Shown here: positions 16,016 through 25,728 of the stretch, in pieces
Position numbering within the stretch: position 1 is the first letter of the stretch
Layout of the letters: every line of letters begins with the position of its first letter
DNA from: Saccharicrinis carchari
GTDB lineage: Bacteria; Bacteroidota; Bacteroidia; Bacteroidales; Marinilabiliaceae
NCBI RefSeq assembly: GCF_900182605.1
Contig: NZ_FXTB01000001.1
Span: 496,001 to 560,000 of the forward strand
Direction: 5' to 3'
Length of the DNA stretch: 64,000 nucleotides
Translations under genes and position numbers: made by a program
The notes under the pieces: model-generated
Databases searched by the model: none
What the model was told of the DNA's origin: nothing
What the model saw: the letters and a program-made list of their open reading frames with translations, nothing else

Positions 16016-19000
16016 TCAATGGGGTAACATGGGTAATGGTATTTTGATAAATAATTCGGTTCCCTGTCCGGCTTTACTTGCTATTTTCAATTCCCCTTTT
16101 AACAGAAGTACTCTTTCTTCCATACCCATTAGCCCAAACGATTGTTTTTGCTCCCGTACATTCAGGTCAAAACCAAGCCCGTTATCGCGTATGGTAAGCA
16201 GGAGTTCGGCATTACATTTTTCGATAACGATATTTACCCGGGTAGCTTTTGCATGTTTGGCAATATTGGTGAGAGCTTCCTGAACAATGCGGAACAGGGC
16301 GATACTGGCATCATTATCCAAATTAATACTTTCAATATTCGAGCTGATATCTGTCCGGATACCATTCCTTTCTCCGAACTCGTCCAGATGCCGTTGTATG
16401 GCCGGTAAAAGTCCAAAAACATCGAGCACCTGAGGGCGAAGCTCCGTTATCATTTTCCGTACGTCGTTAATCGCCGTAGTCAATATAGCTTTCGATTGTT
16501 TTAGTTCGCTTAATATTTCCTGCCGGTTCAGCGCTTTCCCATTATTTTCAACTTCGCGCTCTATAGTCGACAAATTCATGTTCAGGGCCGATAATACCTG
16601 GCCAAATTCGTCATGTATTTCCCTGGCAATAGCAGTTCGTTCCCCTTCGCGTACCGATTGCAAATGGCGGGTAAGGGATTGTAATTGTTTCGTCTTTTTT
16701 ATTAGATTTCCTTCCGCTTGTTTGAGTTCTGTTATATCCTGAATTGTTCCTAGTAGTTTTATGACCTTTCCGCTTTTAATTTGGGGTTTACAGATTGACC
16801 TCACCCACAAAGGATTTCCCCCGGCGGTAATAAACCGAAGTTCCATATCGTAGGGTTCTCCATTTTTTAAGGCTTTTTGTATAGCATTTGATATACGCTT
16901 ATGTTCGTCCGGATGATAAAAGTCAATTAATTCGGGTAAAGCGTATTTGTAATCCGGCGAAACCTCATAGATGCGATAGGTCTCTTCGGTACACCATATT
17001 TCGCGTGTTTCGGCGTTTAATTCCCATCCACCCACACGAGCTACTCTACCCATTGCACTAAGGAGCGCATTGCTCCATTTTAACTCATCTTTGGTTTTTC
17101 TACGCTCTGTAATATCCAGTATGGTGAATATAAAAATTTCTGTATCGTTAAACTTAGTTTCTGCCGGATGAACTTCAAGTATAAGCTCTGCCCCTGAAGG
17201 TGTTTTTATTTCAATATCGATAGGGCTGGTTTCCGGGTTAAATAGAGCATTTAATCCTGAATTGAGGTTATTTTCCTTATTTCTGAATACCTCCGAAATT
17301 TTTTTACCGATAATTTCTTTTCGCGGAATACCAATGATAGACATATCGTGGTTGAAATCCAGGATGGTACCATCTAATCCTGCAATCAATATATCGGTAG
17401 GGGATTGTGTAAACAGGCTCTTAAATTTTTCGTTGCTTTCCATTAGCGCTTTTTTGGCTTCTTCCCGGTCGGATATATCTTGTATGATGGTAAGTGAATG
17501 CGCTTTTCCGTTGAACGAAACCGGAACTACTACTACTTCGACCGGAAACTCAGTACCGTCTTTTTTAATGTTTGTTCCAAAAGCATGAACAGATTTACCT
17601 TTTTTAATGGCTTCAAAAAATACGGCAGCTTTCTTCAACAATTTTTCTCCAACATATTTGTTTATATTTAAGGACATAAATTCATCCCTGCAATAGCCAT
17701 GCATATGGTAAGAAGCGTGATTGGCATCTATTATTCGTTGAGAAAGGTCGCGTATATGAAACCCAATGGGGGCGTTATCAAAAATAGTGCGGTATCTTTC
17801 TTCACTTTCCCGGAGCGATTTTTCTGTTTCTTTTACTGTTGTGATGTCAATCAATGAGGTAAGTAAAGCATCCTGACCCCTGTAATTGATTATTTTAACC
17901 GACATGTGAGCCCAGTGTATTTCTCCCTCCTTATCTTTTATCCGGCATTCATAATTATCTACCTTCCCCTGTTGCTTAATGGTTTTTATTAATTTCTTAC
18001 GGTCATTGGGATCCACATATATATCATCTGTGCTAACCTTTTTTAGTTCTTCGTGCGAATATCCTGATATTTCCGTCATTTTATCATTGACTTTAAGAAT
18101 ATTGCCCGGGAAGGATGTGATACTTACTGCAATAGTTGAGTTGTTAAATAATGAGCGGTAACTTTCTTCGCTTTCGCGCAGGTCTTTTTCCATCTGTTTC
18201 CGTTCGGTGATATCCACCATACTTATCAACACCTCCCTTTCTTCTTCTGAATTAAGCAGAACTGTTGAAACAAGGAAGGTAGCTTCTTTTTTTTCATTAT
18301 CTTTTAACAGTGGTAACGAAACTTCTTTCATTTCATGTGTTGTGCCATTCTCAAAGCTATCCAGCACCCTGTTGTTAATAGGGCATGGAACGCAGGCAGG
18401 TTGGGAGCCGCACCCATTGGGATGATGAAGCTGATGCAGGCAACGTATGGCTTCACCACCGCGTAATCCAATTAAGTCCTGTGCAGAAGCCCCAATCAAT
18501 TTTTCGCCATACCTGTTGATTTTTTTTACCCTTCTATCCTTGTCAACCAGCATAAGCAGTACAGGGGCATTTTTATAAATGGCATCCAGTTCCTCCTGAT
18601 TTTTTTTATTTAAGGCTTCGGTTTTTTTCTGAAGGGTAATGTCAATTAACATCAAGTACCACCGAAGCAATTGGCCTGCTTCATCACAATTGGCCTCTAT
18701 ATCGGCCCTTACCCACAATGTGTGGTTGCTGTCCGTTTTAAGTTTCAGCTCAATGCGCTGCTTTTTACCAGTTTTAATGGAGTCTTTAAGCGATGCGTGA
18801 TAGGAAGCCTGCCATTCTGGTGCAATAAAACGGCTGAACCCGGAACGCAGCAGGTACTGGCGATCTGTTTTCAATAATTGGACTGCCATTTGGTTTACGC
18901 GGGTAATAATGCCTTTTGCATTTATGCTTATATAAGCAATTGAGGCTAACTCATACAGATTTTCATATTCCTGTTTAAGATCCGATATCTCCCGTTGCTT

Positions 19001-19174
19001 CTGCCTAAGTTCTTCGTTCTGCAGTTCGAGTGCTTTCTGTTGTTGTTTTAACTCATGGATTAGTTCAAAGATATGGGAGGATTCCATATGGGGTTCAAGA
19101 GGCACCTGCTTAATCAACTCCTCTGCTTGTTGGCGGAGTGCTTCAAATTTGTCGGATTTGTTGTCGTGGTCCAT
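16016..19174 (-). CDS. multi-PAS HisKA_3 sensor histidine kinase
   Basis: A cytoplasmic sensor of 1052 residues from the ATG at 19174 (MDHDNKSDKFEALRQQ, preceded by AGAAAGAT); a GTG at 19258 would add 28 residues of poor composition. After a coiled N-terminus come six PAS/PAC units, visible as repeats ending 'DIT..K' or 'DIS..E' (LIDITLQKK, SMVDITERKQ, SLIDITTVKE, IIQDISDREE, TILDITERRK, TIQDITELKQ). The kinase core is of the HisKA_3 type (REIHDEFGQVLSALN, phospho-His) with a HATPase domain (RIVQEALTNIAKHAKA, IRDNGLGFDL, FGLMGMEERVLLL). The second PAS carries an unusual Cys/His insert (AIRCLHQLHHPNGCG, ACVPCPINN). It lacks membrane helices, so the signal is probably intracellular. It pairs with the NarL-type regulator downstream. 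Confidence 0.94.
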   Translation of the reverse strand: MDHDNKSDKFEALRQQAEELIKQVPLEPHMESSHIFELIHELKQQQKALELQNEELRQKQREISDLKQEYENLYELASIAYISINAKGIITRVNQMAVQLLKTDRQYLLRSGFSRFIAPEWQASYHASLKDSIKTGKKQRIELKLKTDSNHTLWVRADIEANCDEAGQLLRWYLMLIDITLQKKTEALNKKNQEELDAIYKNAPVLLMLVDKDRRVKKINRYGEKLIGASAQDLIGLRGGEAIRCLHQLHHPNGCGSQPACVPCPINNRVLDSFENGTTHEMKEVSLPLLKDNEKKEATFLVSTVLLNSEEEREVLISMVDITERKQMEKDLRESEESYRSLFNNSTIAVSITSFPGNILKVNDKMTEISGYSHEELKKVSTDDIYVDPNDRKKLIKTIKQQGKVDNYECRIKDKEGEIHWAHMSVKIINYRGQDALLTSLIDITTVKETEKSLRESEERYRTIFDNAPIGFHIRDLSQRIIDANHASYHMHGYCRDEFMSLNINKYVGEKLLKKAAVFFEAIKKGKSVHAFGTNIKKDGTEFPVEVVVVPVSFNGKAHSLTIIQDISDREEAKKALMESNEKFKSLFTQSPTDILIAGLDGTILDFNHDMSIIGIPRKEIIGKKISEVFRNKENNLNSGLNALFNPETSPIDIEIKTPSGAELILEVHPAETKFNDTEIFIFTILDITERRKTKDELKWSNALLSAMGRVARVGGWELNAETREIWCTEETYRIYEVSPDYKYALPELIDFYHPDEHKRISNAIQKALKNGEPYDMELRFITAGGNPLWVRSICKPQIKSGKVIKLLGTIQDITELKQAEGNLIKKTKQLQSLTRHLQSVREGERTAIAREIHDEFGQVLSALNMNLSTIEREVENNGKALNRQEILSELKQSKAILTTAINDVRKMITELRPQVLDVFGLLPAIQRHLDEFGERNGIRTDISSNIESINLDNDASIALFRIVQEALTNIAKHAKATRVNIVIEKCNAELLLTIRDNGLGFDLNVREQKQSFGLMGMEERVLLLKGELKIASKAGQGTELFIKIPLPMLPH

Positions 19175-19471
19175 ATCTTTCTTTCTACAATGCCTTTCTC
19201 TACAATGCCATACCCGCAACGCGATATTGTTCCAACGCATAAACGCCATGCGTGTCACAGCATTTTGCTACGGGGGGCAATCAAAATATGTAAACAGGTA
19301 ACGATAATTACAATTTACCTACATTTTTTTATATAAACAATTTAGTAACCGTTCTGCGGTATAGATTCTAATACTTAAGTAAGGAGGCTTCCGGCAAAGC
19401 ATGGATAAATGGGGGAGCAGCAAAAATGGTGAAGTTGCCTTTAGCTGCATACTGGATTAACTAAACGTATT

Positions 19472-20113
19472 TCATTTATATTTATTCAATAGTCCAAAAT
19501 CAAATGGTGTCCATAAACAAGATTTTAACCCACTTTCTTTAAATCCAGAATTTACCCAACTGTTACACGTCTTAAAACACGAAAAACTGCCTTGCGCTTT
19601 ATAAAAATCATCTGTGGAAGTATATCCTTGATTTTCTAAAATAATTTTCATTCCTCTTTCGTTGGTACTAAACGTATTTAACACATAGGCATTTAATTTG
19701 GCCAATTCAGTCTCGCTGATTTTTATTTCAATCCAATCAGAACGTTTATTTTTGTAACGAGTTACGTGCATTAGCGCTGCGCTTTTTAAAAATATTGCTT
19801 TAAATGCAATACTAAAAGTTAAATCTCCCCAAGTGGGTGTATTAAGGTAAAAATCCTCATCGCCCCAACCGAATGATAAGTAGTTGTCCGATTGTTCCCG
19901 TTTTACTCCGGAAAGTTGTACGCTGTCCATATATGTTTTTGGAATTATAATGCTTAAATGAACCCCGTTGCTACTTAGATAGATGGTTTTATCCACGTCT
20001 GGATTTTCAATTTTTCGTTCCATAGTTAGGGTGGATAATATTAAGGAAATAAACAGGTACAAAATAGGGAACAATAAAAAGTATAAAACATATTTAATCA
20101 ATTGTTTTGTCAT
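19472..20113 (-). CDS. TIGR02117 / DUF2459 family protein
   Basis: A 213-residue protein with one N-terminal membrane anchor (LIKYVLYFLLFPILYLFISL). The body matches DUF2459 (TIGR02117): SSNGVHLSIIIP near the start, YLSFGWGDEDFYLNTPTWGD in the middle, and CFKTCNSWVNSGFKESGLKS near the C-terminus with the conserved TCN-W, a pattern typical of cysteine-peptidase-like or transglutaminase-like domains. The His, Cys and Asn-Trp could form a catalytic site, but the family's function is not established. No urease genes are nearby although family members are sometimes called urease-associated. The gene stands alone between two gaps of about 300 bp. Confidence 0.85.
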   Translation of the reverse strand: MTKQLIKYVLYFLLFPILYLFISLILSTLTMERKIENPDVDKTIYLSSNGVHLSIIIPKTYMDSVQLSGVKREQSDNYLSFGWGDEDFYLNTPTWGDLTFSIAFKAIFLKSAALMHVTRYKNKRSDWIEIKISETELAKLNAYVLNTFSTNERGMKIILENQGYTSTDDFYKAQGSFSCFKTCNSWVNSGFKESGLKSCLWTPFDFGLLNKYK

Positions 20114-20453
20114 GCTTAAACAGTTCGAATCATTTCTTATTTAAGGTATAAGGATTTTATCCTTTGTTAAACGTTTGCCGGTAATAATCGTTGCGAAATT
20201 CACCGTTGGGAATTATTGAACTCTGAAGCCGTTGATTAATTGTTAGGTTACCCCAATTTAACACTTTTATTACAATGATTTTAATAAAGATCAAGTTGTA
20301 AGCTTGATTATAATCGGAGCTTGAATTTCTCCGTCAATTGGAAGCAATAAACATAAGCTAAGATGGTGAAAAAATAGGTGAAAGATTAGATTAAGGGTTA
20401 AAATGCGCTTAGTTTTTATGTATATTGTAACTTCTTTAACAAACTTGTTTGTT
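20114..20453. other. divergent intergenic region
   Basis: This 340-bp gap separates a minus-strand and a plus-strand gene and must contain both promoters. The only clear structure is the palindrome ATCAAG-N7-CTTGAT (20290-20308), which resembles the one at 11127-11146 upstream of the thioredoxin-like gene. I see no coding frame. Confidence 0.55.
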
Positions 20454-20843
20454 ATGCACAAAACCTTTAATCAGCTTATTTCCCTATTGATTATTCTTAT
20501 CCTTTTATTGCCGGTTGCTACAAGGGTATGGATAATAGTGGATTTTAGCGTTCGGCAGAATTACATTGCCAAAGTGCGCTGCGTTAATAAAGCTGCTCCG
20601 GAAAGTACCTGTAACGGAAAGTGCTATCTAAAAAAGCAATTGAAACAGACCGGGGAGGATAGGCACAACAAAGCAACTACAATATTAAAGGAAAATATTC
20701 TGTCCAATTTTCTTCTCCCCATAGTTAATTTACAGGACAAACAACAGCATTTGACGGTGCACATAACAAGTTTTCGATTTTATCCTCCATTTAAAAAATC
20801 ATTCTTCATCAACAAATTGTTTCGTCCACCCCAAAATATTTGA
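20454..20843 (+). CDS. small CNGKC-motif membrane-anchored protein upstream of the TonB receptor
   Basis: A 129-residue protein starting MHKTFNQLISLLIILILLLP (ATG 20454; an earlier ATG at 20403 is less likely). One hydrophobic N-terminal segment acts as signal or anchor. It is followed by RQNYIAKVRCVNK and the short cysteine motif STCNGKCYLKKQLKQ, typical of a recurring Bacteroidota family found beside TonB-dependent receptors. The three cysteines could bind a metal, or form a disulfide once exported. It lies 220 bp upstream of an OprC-like receptor, so a role in copper or other metal uptake is inferred. No biochemical function is established. Confidence 0.75.
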   Translation: MHKTFNQLISLLIILILLLPVATRVWIIVDFSVRQNYIAKVRCVNKAAPESTCNGKCYLKKQLKQTGEDRHNKATTILKENILSNFLLPIVNLQDKQQHLTVHITSFRFYPPFKKSFFINKLFRPPQNI

Positions 20844-20856
20844 TGGCAAATTGGTT

Positions 20857-20889
20857 TTTCTGTTGACAGCATAACGCGGTCAACAGAAA
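20857..20889. terminator. hairpin between the CNGKC gene and the TonB receptor
   Basis: Eleven-base arms TTTCTGTTGAC (20857-20867) and GTCAACAGAAA (20879-20889) with an 11-base loop lie 14 bp past the stop codon. No T tract follows directly, so it could be a partial terminator, an mRNA-stabilising hairpin or an operator for the receptor downstream. Confidence 0.45.
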
Positions 20890-21063
20890 TAAAGCATATC
20901 GATAAAAAGCAAAGTATTTACAATCTTGGTTCAGATAACTTTGATACCCTGTAAGCCGATAGGCTGGGTTCATTTTGCCGCTAAGGTGAGACACGCTTTG
21001 ATTCTTGATACTTTGCACTTGATACTCATATCTAATCATCATTTAACCATTAAATAGTAAAAA

Positions 21064-23334
21064 ATGGCATTTAAAAAAACAATTGCCCGGCTTTTGCTGT
21101 GCAGCATATTTTGTTTTGCCACTACATTAGGTGCATTCGGACAAAATAAACAACAAATTCGCTTGCTCGATACCGACAGCGGAGAACCCCTACAAGGGGC
21201 AAGTTTCAAATATGGAGTTCAGTCGGGACTTTCTGACGATAGTGGTATTCTGGAATTTAAATACGAGGAAGGCACAAAAATGTCGCTTTCGCACATCAAT
21301 TATGGTGTTTGGGAATGGAGTGCGATGGAAGTAGCCCATCTGCTTCGCCAAAAGATAGCTTACCAAAAAAGCATATCGCAAAAAATCTATCCAATAACAG
21401 TTTTGGCATTGCGTCCGGGTTCTAATAAACCTTGGGCGGGAATGAAACTGGAATACCACGACAGGTTGGCCCACGATGCAGCGGATATTCTCAATCAAAC
21501 ACCCATGCTCAATAGCATTCGTAAGGGCGGCAATTATGGGTTCGACCCGGTTTTCAGGGGGTTTAAATACGATCAGCTGAATATTGTATTAAATGGTGCA
21601 CAGAGTGCAACGGCAGCTTGCCCTAACAGGATGGATCCGCCAAGTAGCCAGATGGCGCCCAATATGATGGAAAGGATAGAGGTTCTCAAAGGGCCCCATG
21701 CTTTGCGCTATGGAACCGGCTTTGGAGCCACTATTAATTTTGTACCTACCCGCTTGCACTTTACAGATAAGGCGAATACTTACGGACGCGTGTCTTCAGG
21801 TTACGAGGGAAATGGTGAGGTATTTACCGGCGAAGGCCAATTAGGATTTAGCGCAAAGGCATATGATGTTAGCTTTTTTGGTGCTTGGGCACAGGGTAAC
21901 GATTATGAGACAGGAAGCGGACAAAGGGTTCAATCCGATTTTGAGCGGGGTAGCTTTGGCGCCAACCTGGGTTTTAAACTTTCAGCCAATCAGCAACTCA
22001 GGGTGGCATCTACCTACAATGTGGCACGCGACGTGGACTTTCCGGCCTTGCCCATGGATTTACGCAAGGATGATACCTGGATGCTCAATGCCCATCATCA
22101 AATTAACATACCTGATAAGCAGCTCAAATCATGGAGCAGCACGGTATTTGCCTCTTTTGTTGATCATCTTATGGATAATTTGTTAAAGCCTATAAATCCA
22201 CGAATGATGAATTCTGAAACACCGGCTAAAACTTATAATTACGGAGCCCGAACTGAGGGTTTTTGGCAATTTGAAAAAGCAACCCTGTTTGCCGGAGCCG
22301 ACTGGCGGGCAGAAGGAGCCGAAGGTACTCGTAAGAGAACATTTGTAATGGGGCCAAACACAGGTAAAATATTGCGCGAAAATGCCTGGCAGAAGGGGCA
22401 TATAGATAAACTGGGTGTGTTTGGTGAGTGCCATGTGGATATTGATAATTTACAGCTTGTTATGTCGGGTAGGGTAGAGGTGAATAGTGCCGATGTGGAT
22501 GATGCGGATGCCAATTTTCTGCGGCGTTATCCGGAAACGAAACAAACGCAATTTAATCCCAGTATCAGTCTGGGAGCTTCACATAAGTATGATAGTGGCA
22601 TTACGCTTGGCTTTTGGCTGGGAAGAGCACAGCGCAGTGCAGGATTAACAGAGCGTTTTATCAATTATTTTCCGGTAGGACAGGATCCCTACGAGATGAT
22701 AGGCAACCCACAATTGGATGCGGAGGTAAACAACCAGGTAGATATCACTTTTGATTGGACGGCAAAGAAAACTTCGGTCAATATAGATGTGTTTGCCTCT
22801 TACATGCAAAATTTTATTTCCTCGCGTATTGATCCAGGTTTAAACCCAACGATACCCACCAGCCCCGGAGTGCGTCGTTATGTTAATTTGGATGAGGCAG
22901 TTAAAGCGGGTTTTGAGTTTACCTGGACGCAGGAGCCAGTTGCCGGACTGCAATATCAAATGGCCGTAGCGTATACCTATGCTAAGGATTTGGAGCGTAA
23001 CCAGCCTTTACCCGAAATCGCACCGCTCGATTTTAGATGTAGCATGCAAGGCGTATTATTACACGGCAGGTTATTGCCCGAGGCCAGCTTCCGACATGTG
23101 TTGGAACAAAAGCGTATTTCGCCCGAGTACGGCGAAACCCGGACCCCCTCCTTTTCCATGTTAGATGTAAAACTGAGTTATCGGCTTATGGATGCGCTAC
23201 GCCTGACCATCGGGGTAAATAACGTGTTTAACGTAAACTATTACGAGCACCTAAATCGCTCTGTCCGTGGAAGCGCCGATCCTATTTTTGCTCCGGGGCG
23301 CAATGTTTTTGCCTCTGTGAGCGCGAGTTTTTAA
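21064..23334 (+). CDS. TonB-dependent outer-membrane receptor, OprC-like (probable copper receptor)
   Basis: A 756-residue receptor: signal peptide (residues 1-26, FATTLGAFGQ), a short CarboxypepD-like region, a plug domain (about 110-235, ADILNQTPMLNSIRKGG, MERIEVLKGPHALRYGTG) and a 22-strand barrel ending in Phe (FASVSASF). The plug holds CPNRM (C186, M190) and the barrel VDHLMDN (H368, M370). These equal the CxxxM and HxM copper ligands described for Pseudomonas OprC, including the surrounding CPNxMDPP context. Uptake of copper is therefore the best prediction. The receptor may work with the CNGKC protein upstream, but no TonB-ExbB-ExbD or inner-membrane transporter is present in the window. 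Confidence 0.92.
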   Translation: MAFKKTIARLLLCSIFCFATTLGAFGQNKQQIRLLDTDSGEPLQGASFKYGVQSGLSDDSGILEFKYEEGTKMSLSHINYGVWEWSAMEVAHLLRQKIAYQKSISQKIYPITVLALRPGSNKPWAGMKLEYHDRLAHDAADILNQTPMLNSIRKGGNYGFDPVFRGFKYDQLNIVLNGAQSATAACPNRMDPPSSQMAPNMMERIEVLKGPHALRYGTGFGATINFVPTRLHFTDKANTYGRVSSGYEGNGEVFTGEGQLGFSAKAYDVSFFGAWAQGNDYETGSGQRVQSDFERGSFGANLGFKLSANQQLRVASTYNVARDVDFPALPMDLRKDDTWMLNAHHQINIPDKQLKSWSSTVFASFVDHLMDNLLKPINPRMMNSETPAKTYNYGARTEGFWQFEKATLFAGADWRAEGAEGTRKRTFVMGPNTGKILRENAWQKGHIDKLGVFGECHVDIDNLQLVMSGRVEVNSADVDDADANFLRRYPETKQTQFNPSISLGASHKYDSGITLGFWLGRAQRSAGLTERFINYFPVGQDPYEMIGNPQLDAEVNNQVDITFDWTAKKTSVNIDVFASYMQNFISSRIDPGLNPTIPTSPGVRRYVNLDEAVKAGFEFTWTQEPVAGLQYQMAVAYTYAKDLERNQPLPEIAPLDFRCSMQGVLLHGRLLPEASFRHVLEQKRISPEYGETRTPSFSMLDVKLSYRLMDALRLTIGVNNVFNVNYYEHLNRSVRGSADPIFAPGRNVFASVSASF

Positions 23335-23826
23335 AAATGCTTACATATTGCACACCCCTGTTTTTGAAACGATGAATTAACTTGAATTTAAAGAATCTCA
23401 AAAGAATATTTTATATTTAATACAATCATACTCAAAAGGAAATTTTATTGCACATTAGATAAACATAATATAAGCGACACGATGTGGATTTGAGCGGAAT
23501 AGAGGCGATGGTACGGATATAGGGGGTATCCATACCACCATTATGGAAACCGGGCTATGGGTGAATGGCAATCTTTATAAGCCAGTGGGGGACAAGTTAA
23601 ATTTGCCTCAGCAACTTTTCAATTGCTTGAATCACCCGATTTTAATTGGAGGGTAAGCCCTGAGGAAAATACGAAATAAAGTAACAATGATTTTTTGTAT
23701 CTTAATGGGCAGTTGGCCTTAATTGACAACTTTTTTGTTCGTAATATGTTAGAGTTCCGTTTTACAATTGTACCAACTATATTGTCATGTGTTTTTTTCA
23801 GCTTGCATACTATAATCCGAATTGAC
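23335..23826. other. intergenic region with a coding-like remnant
   Basis: The 492 bp between the receptor and the MscS gene contain a 60-codon open frame without a good start (23474-23656). It reads GDGTDIGGIHTTIMETG and LYKPVGDKLNLPQQLFN and looks protein-like, so it may be a relic of a deleted gene. The rest is AT-rich and probably holds the mscS promoter. I could not identify the relic. Confidence 0.45.
23474..23656 (+). pseudogene. possible gene remnant
   Basis: An open frame of 60 codons after a TAA at 23471, with no ATG at its left end, encodes a glycine- and threonine-rich stretch of ordinary protein composition that stops at a TAA (23654-23656). Nothing recognisable lies 5' of it. 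It could be the tail of a broken gene, or chance. Confidence 0.3.
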
Positions 23827-25704
23827 ATGAATCTTTATATCAGATTATTTTCTATCGTTCTAATTATTTTAGGCACTAACCCCGCCAAAGCGCAAACCGA
23901 TAGCCTTGCCGCAAATCAGGATTCGATAAACATTATATTGTTGCGAAACTATAATTTGCGCCTAACCCAAATTGAGCAGCAGCGACTTGCCGACTCTATA
24001 AAAAAAGCGGAATTAGAATCCCAGTTAACCTCCTTAAAGACCACTGATAATATTCAAAAGGAAGCGTTGTTACAACAGCTAAAAGCCATTGAAGACAAGG
24101 AGAAAGCACGCATAGCAGGCAAGAGAGCGCGTATAGATTCAATGAGAAATACAGCCGCGGGTTTTCCGGTAATAGGTGTTATGGAGGATACTTTATTTAT
24201 GGTGTATTCAAAAATAGGTGCCTCTACACCCAAGGAACGTGCCAATAACATCTCCAAGAAAATAAAGAACTTGTACGAAGATGATTTCTTGAATCTTGAA
24301 TCCATCGAAGTGGTTGAATCCGAAAATACTTATGATATTGTTTCCGGTGAAACCATTATTATGAGCGTTTCCGAGACAGATGCCTTGTGGTTCAATAAAA
24401 CGATGCTTTCCCAGGCAGTAGAGTTTAAAGATGTAATTAAAGAATCCATAATTATTGCCAAAAAAGAAAACAGTCTGTTAAGACTCCTGCTACGCATGGG
24501 CTTGGTAATACTGGTAATAGCGCTTGCTTGGGGCATTGTTTTGTTAATAGGAAAAGGTTACAAACGCCTGTTGCATTTGATTGTGGTAAAAAAGGATACG
24601 TGGCTCAAAGATTTGACGTATAATAATTATACGTTCCTTACGGCCAAGCAAGAATTGAAAGCGGTATATTTTTCACTTAAAGTATTCCGCGGTTTCGTTT
24701 ATTTTATATTGCTGTATATTACCTTACCCATCATCTTTAGTATTTTTCCTTTTTCGCGCAACTGGGCCGATGCACTTTTTCAATTGGTATGGTCGCCTTT
24801 TAAAGGTGTATTGAGTTCGGTATGGGCCTACCTCCCTGATCTGTTCAGTATTTTGGTTATTTATTTTGTAATGCGGTATTTTATCCGTTTTGTAAAATAT
24901 ATTTTTTCCGAGATACAATCTGAAAAACTCACGATATCAGGTTTTCATTCCGATTGGGCCATGCCAACTTTCAGCATCGTAAAGTTTTTGCTCTATGCCT
25001 TTATGTTTGTGCTTATATTTCCTCTGCTGCCCAATTCCGATTCTGACATTTTCAAAGGTGTTTCGGTATTTATCGGTATACTATTTTCTTTGGGATCGTC
25101 ATCCGCTATAGCTAATATGGTAGCCGGGTTAGTTATTACCTATATGCGGCCATTTAAGATTGGCGACAGGATAAAGATAGGTGAGGTTACCGGCGATGTG
25201 ATTGAAAAAACACTGTTGGTAACCAGGCTGCGTACGGTTCTAAACGAAATTATTACCATTCCTAATGCCTCTGTGTTATCTGGAAATACAACAAATTACA
25301 GCAGTGAAGCCGGGGAGCACGGATTGATTGTTTCAACGGGTGTAACCATTGGTTATGACGTTCCCTGGAAGGAGGTTCACCAGGCTCTAATTGATGCGGC
25401 ATTGCGATCTGATTTGATTTTAAAAAAACCGATGCCCTTTGTGTTTCAAACCAGTCTTGAAGATTTTTATGTGGCCTATCAGCTTAATGCTTATACAAAA
25501 AATGCCAGCAGGCAAGGATTGGTTTACTCTAAGCTACATGAGCATATTCAGGATGTTTTTGCCGAAAGAGGTATTGAAATTTTATCGCCACACTATCGTG
25601 CTGCACGCGATGGCAACACGATTACCATACCGGCAAATTACCTGCCCAAAGATTATAAAGCACCGCATTTTAATGTGGATGTGCATACAGATAAGAAAGC
25701 ATAA
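23827..25704 (+). CDS. MscS family mechanosensitive channel, large form with periplasmic coiled coil
   Basis: A 625-residue protein from ATG 23827 (MNLYIRLFSIVLIILG, signal peptide ending KAQ); an upstream TTG would add 44 residues and is rejected. Residues about 30-190 form a Gln/Lys/Glu-rich coiled-coil periplasmic region (LRLTQIEQQRLADSIKKAEL). Several helices follow, then the MscS pore helix and beta domain (GSSSAIANMVAGLVITYM, RPFKIGDRIKIGEVTGDV, PNASVLSGNTTNYS) and the C-terminal alpha-beta cage (about 510-600). It opens under membrane tension and releases solutes during hypo-osmotic shock. The long N-terminus is typical of Bacteroidota MscK-like forms. Confidence 0.93.
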   Translation: MNLYIRLFSIVLIILGTNPAKAQTDSLAANQDSINIILLRNYNLRLTQIEQQRLADSIKKAELESQLTSLKTTDNIQKEALLQQLKAIEDKEKARIAGKRARIDSMRNTAAGFPVIGVMEDTLFMVYSKIGASTPKERANNISKKIKNLYEDDFLNLESIEVVESENTYDIVSGETIIMSVSETDALWFNKTMLSQAVEFKDVIKESIIIAKKENSLLRLLLRMGLVILVIALAWGIVLLIGKGYKRLLHLIVVKKDTWLKDLTYNNYTFLTAKQELKAVYFSLKVFRGFVYFILLYITLPIIFSIFPFSRNWADALFQLVWSPFKGVLSSVWAYLPDLFSILVIYFVMRYFIRFVKYIFSEIQSEKLTISGFHSDWAMPTFSIVKFLLYAFMFVLIFPLLPNSDSDIFKGVSVFIGILFSLGSSSAIANMVAGLVITYMRPFKIGDRIKIGEVTGDVIEKTLLVTRLRTVLNEIITIPNASVLSGNTTNYSSEAGEHGLIVSTGVTIGYDVPWKEVHQALIDAALRSDLILKKPMPFVFQTSLEDFYVAYQLNAYTKNASRQGLVYSKLHEHIQDVFAERGIEILSPHYRAARDGNTITIPANYLPKDYKAPHFNVDVHTDKKA

Positions 25705-25728
25705 AATTGTTTTATTGTTTTAAATCAA

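Noticed and set aside
20116-20130. AGTTCGAATC, reminiscent of a tRNA T-loop
   Set aside because: No acceptor, D or anticodon stem can be formed around it.
20940-21010. Possible riboswitch in the leader of the TonB receptor (GCCGATAGGC and GCCGCTAAGGTGAGAC)
   Set aside because: The bases do not fit the cobalamin or other riboswitch cores I know, and no stable fold is evident by eye.
20809-21042. Minus-strand ORF between the CNGKC gene and the receptor
   Set aside because: It overlaps the CNGKC C-terminus, has no domain and crosses the hairpin and promoter region.
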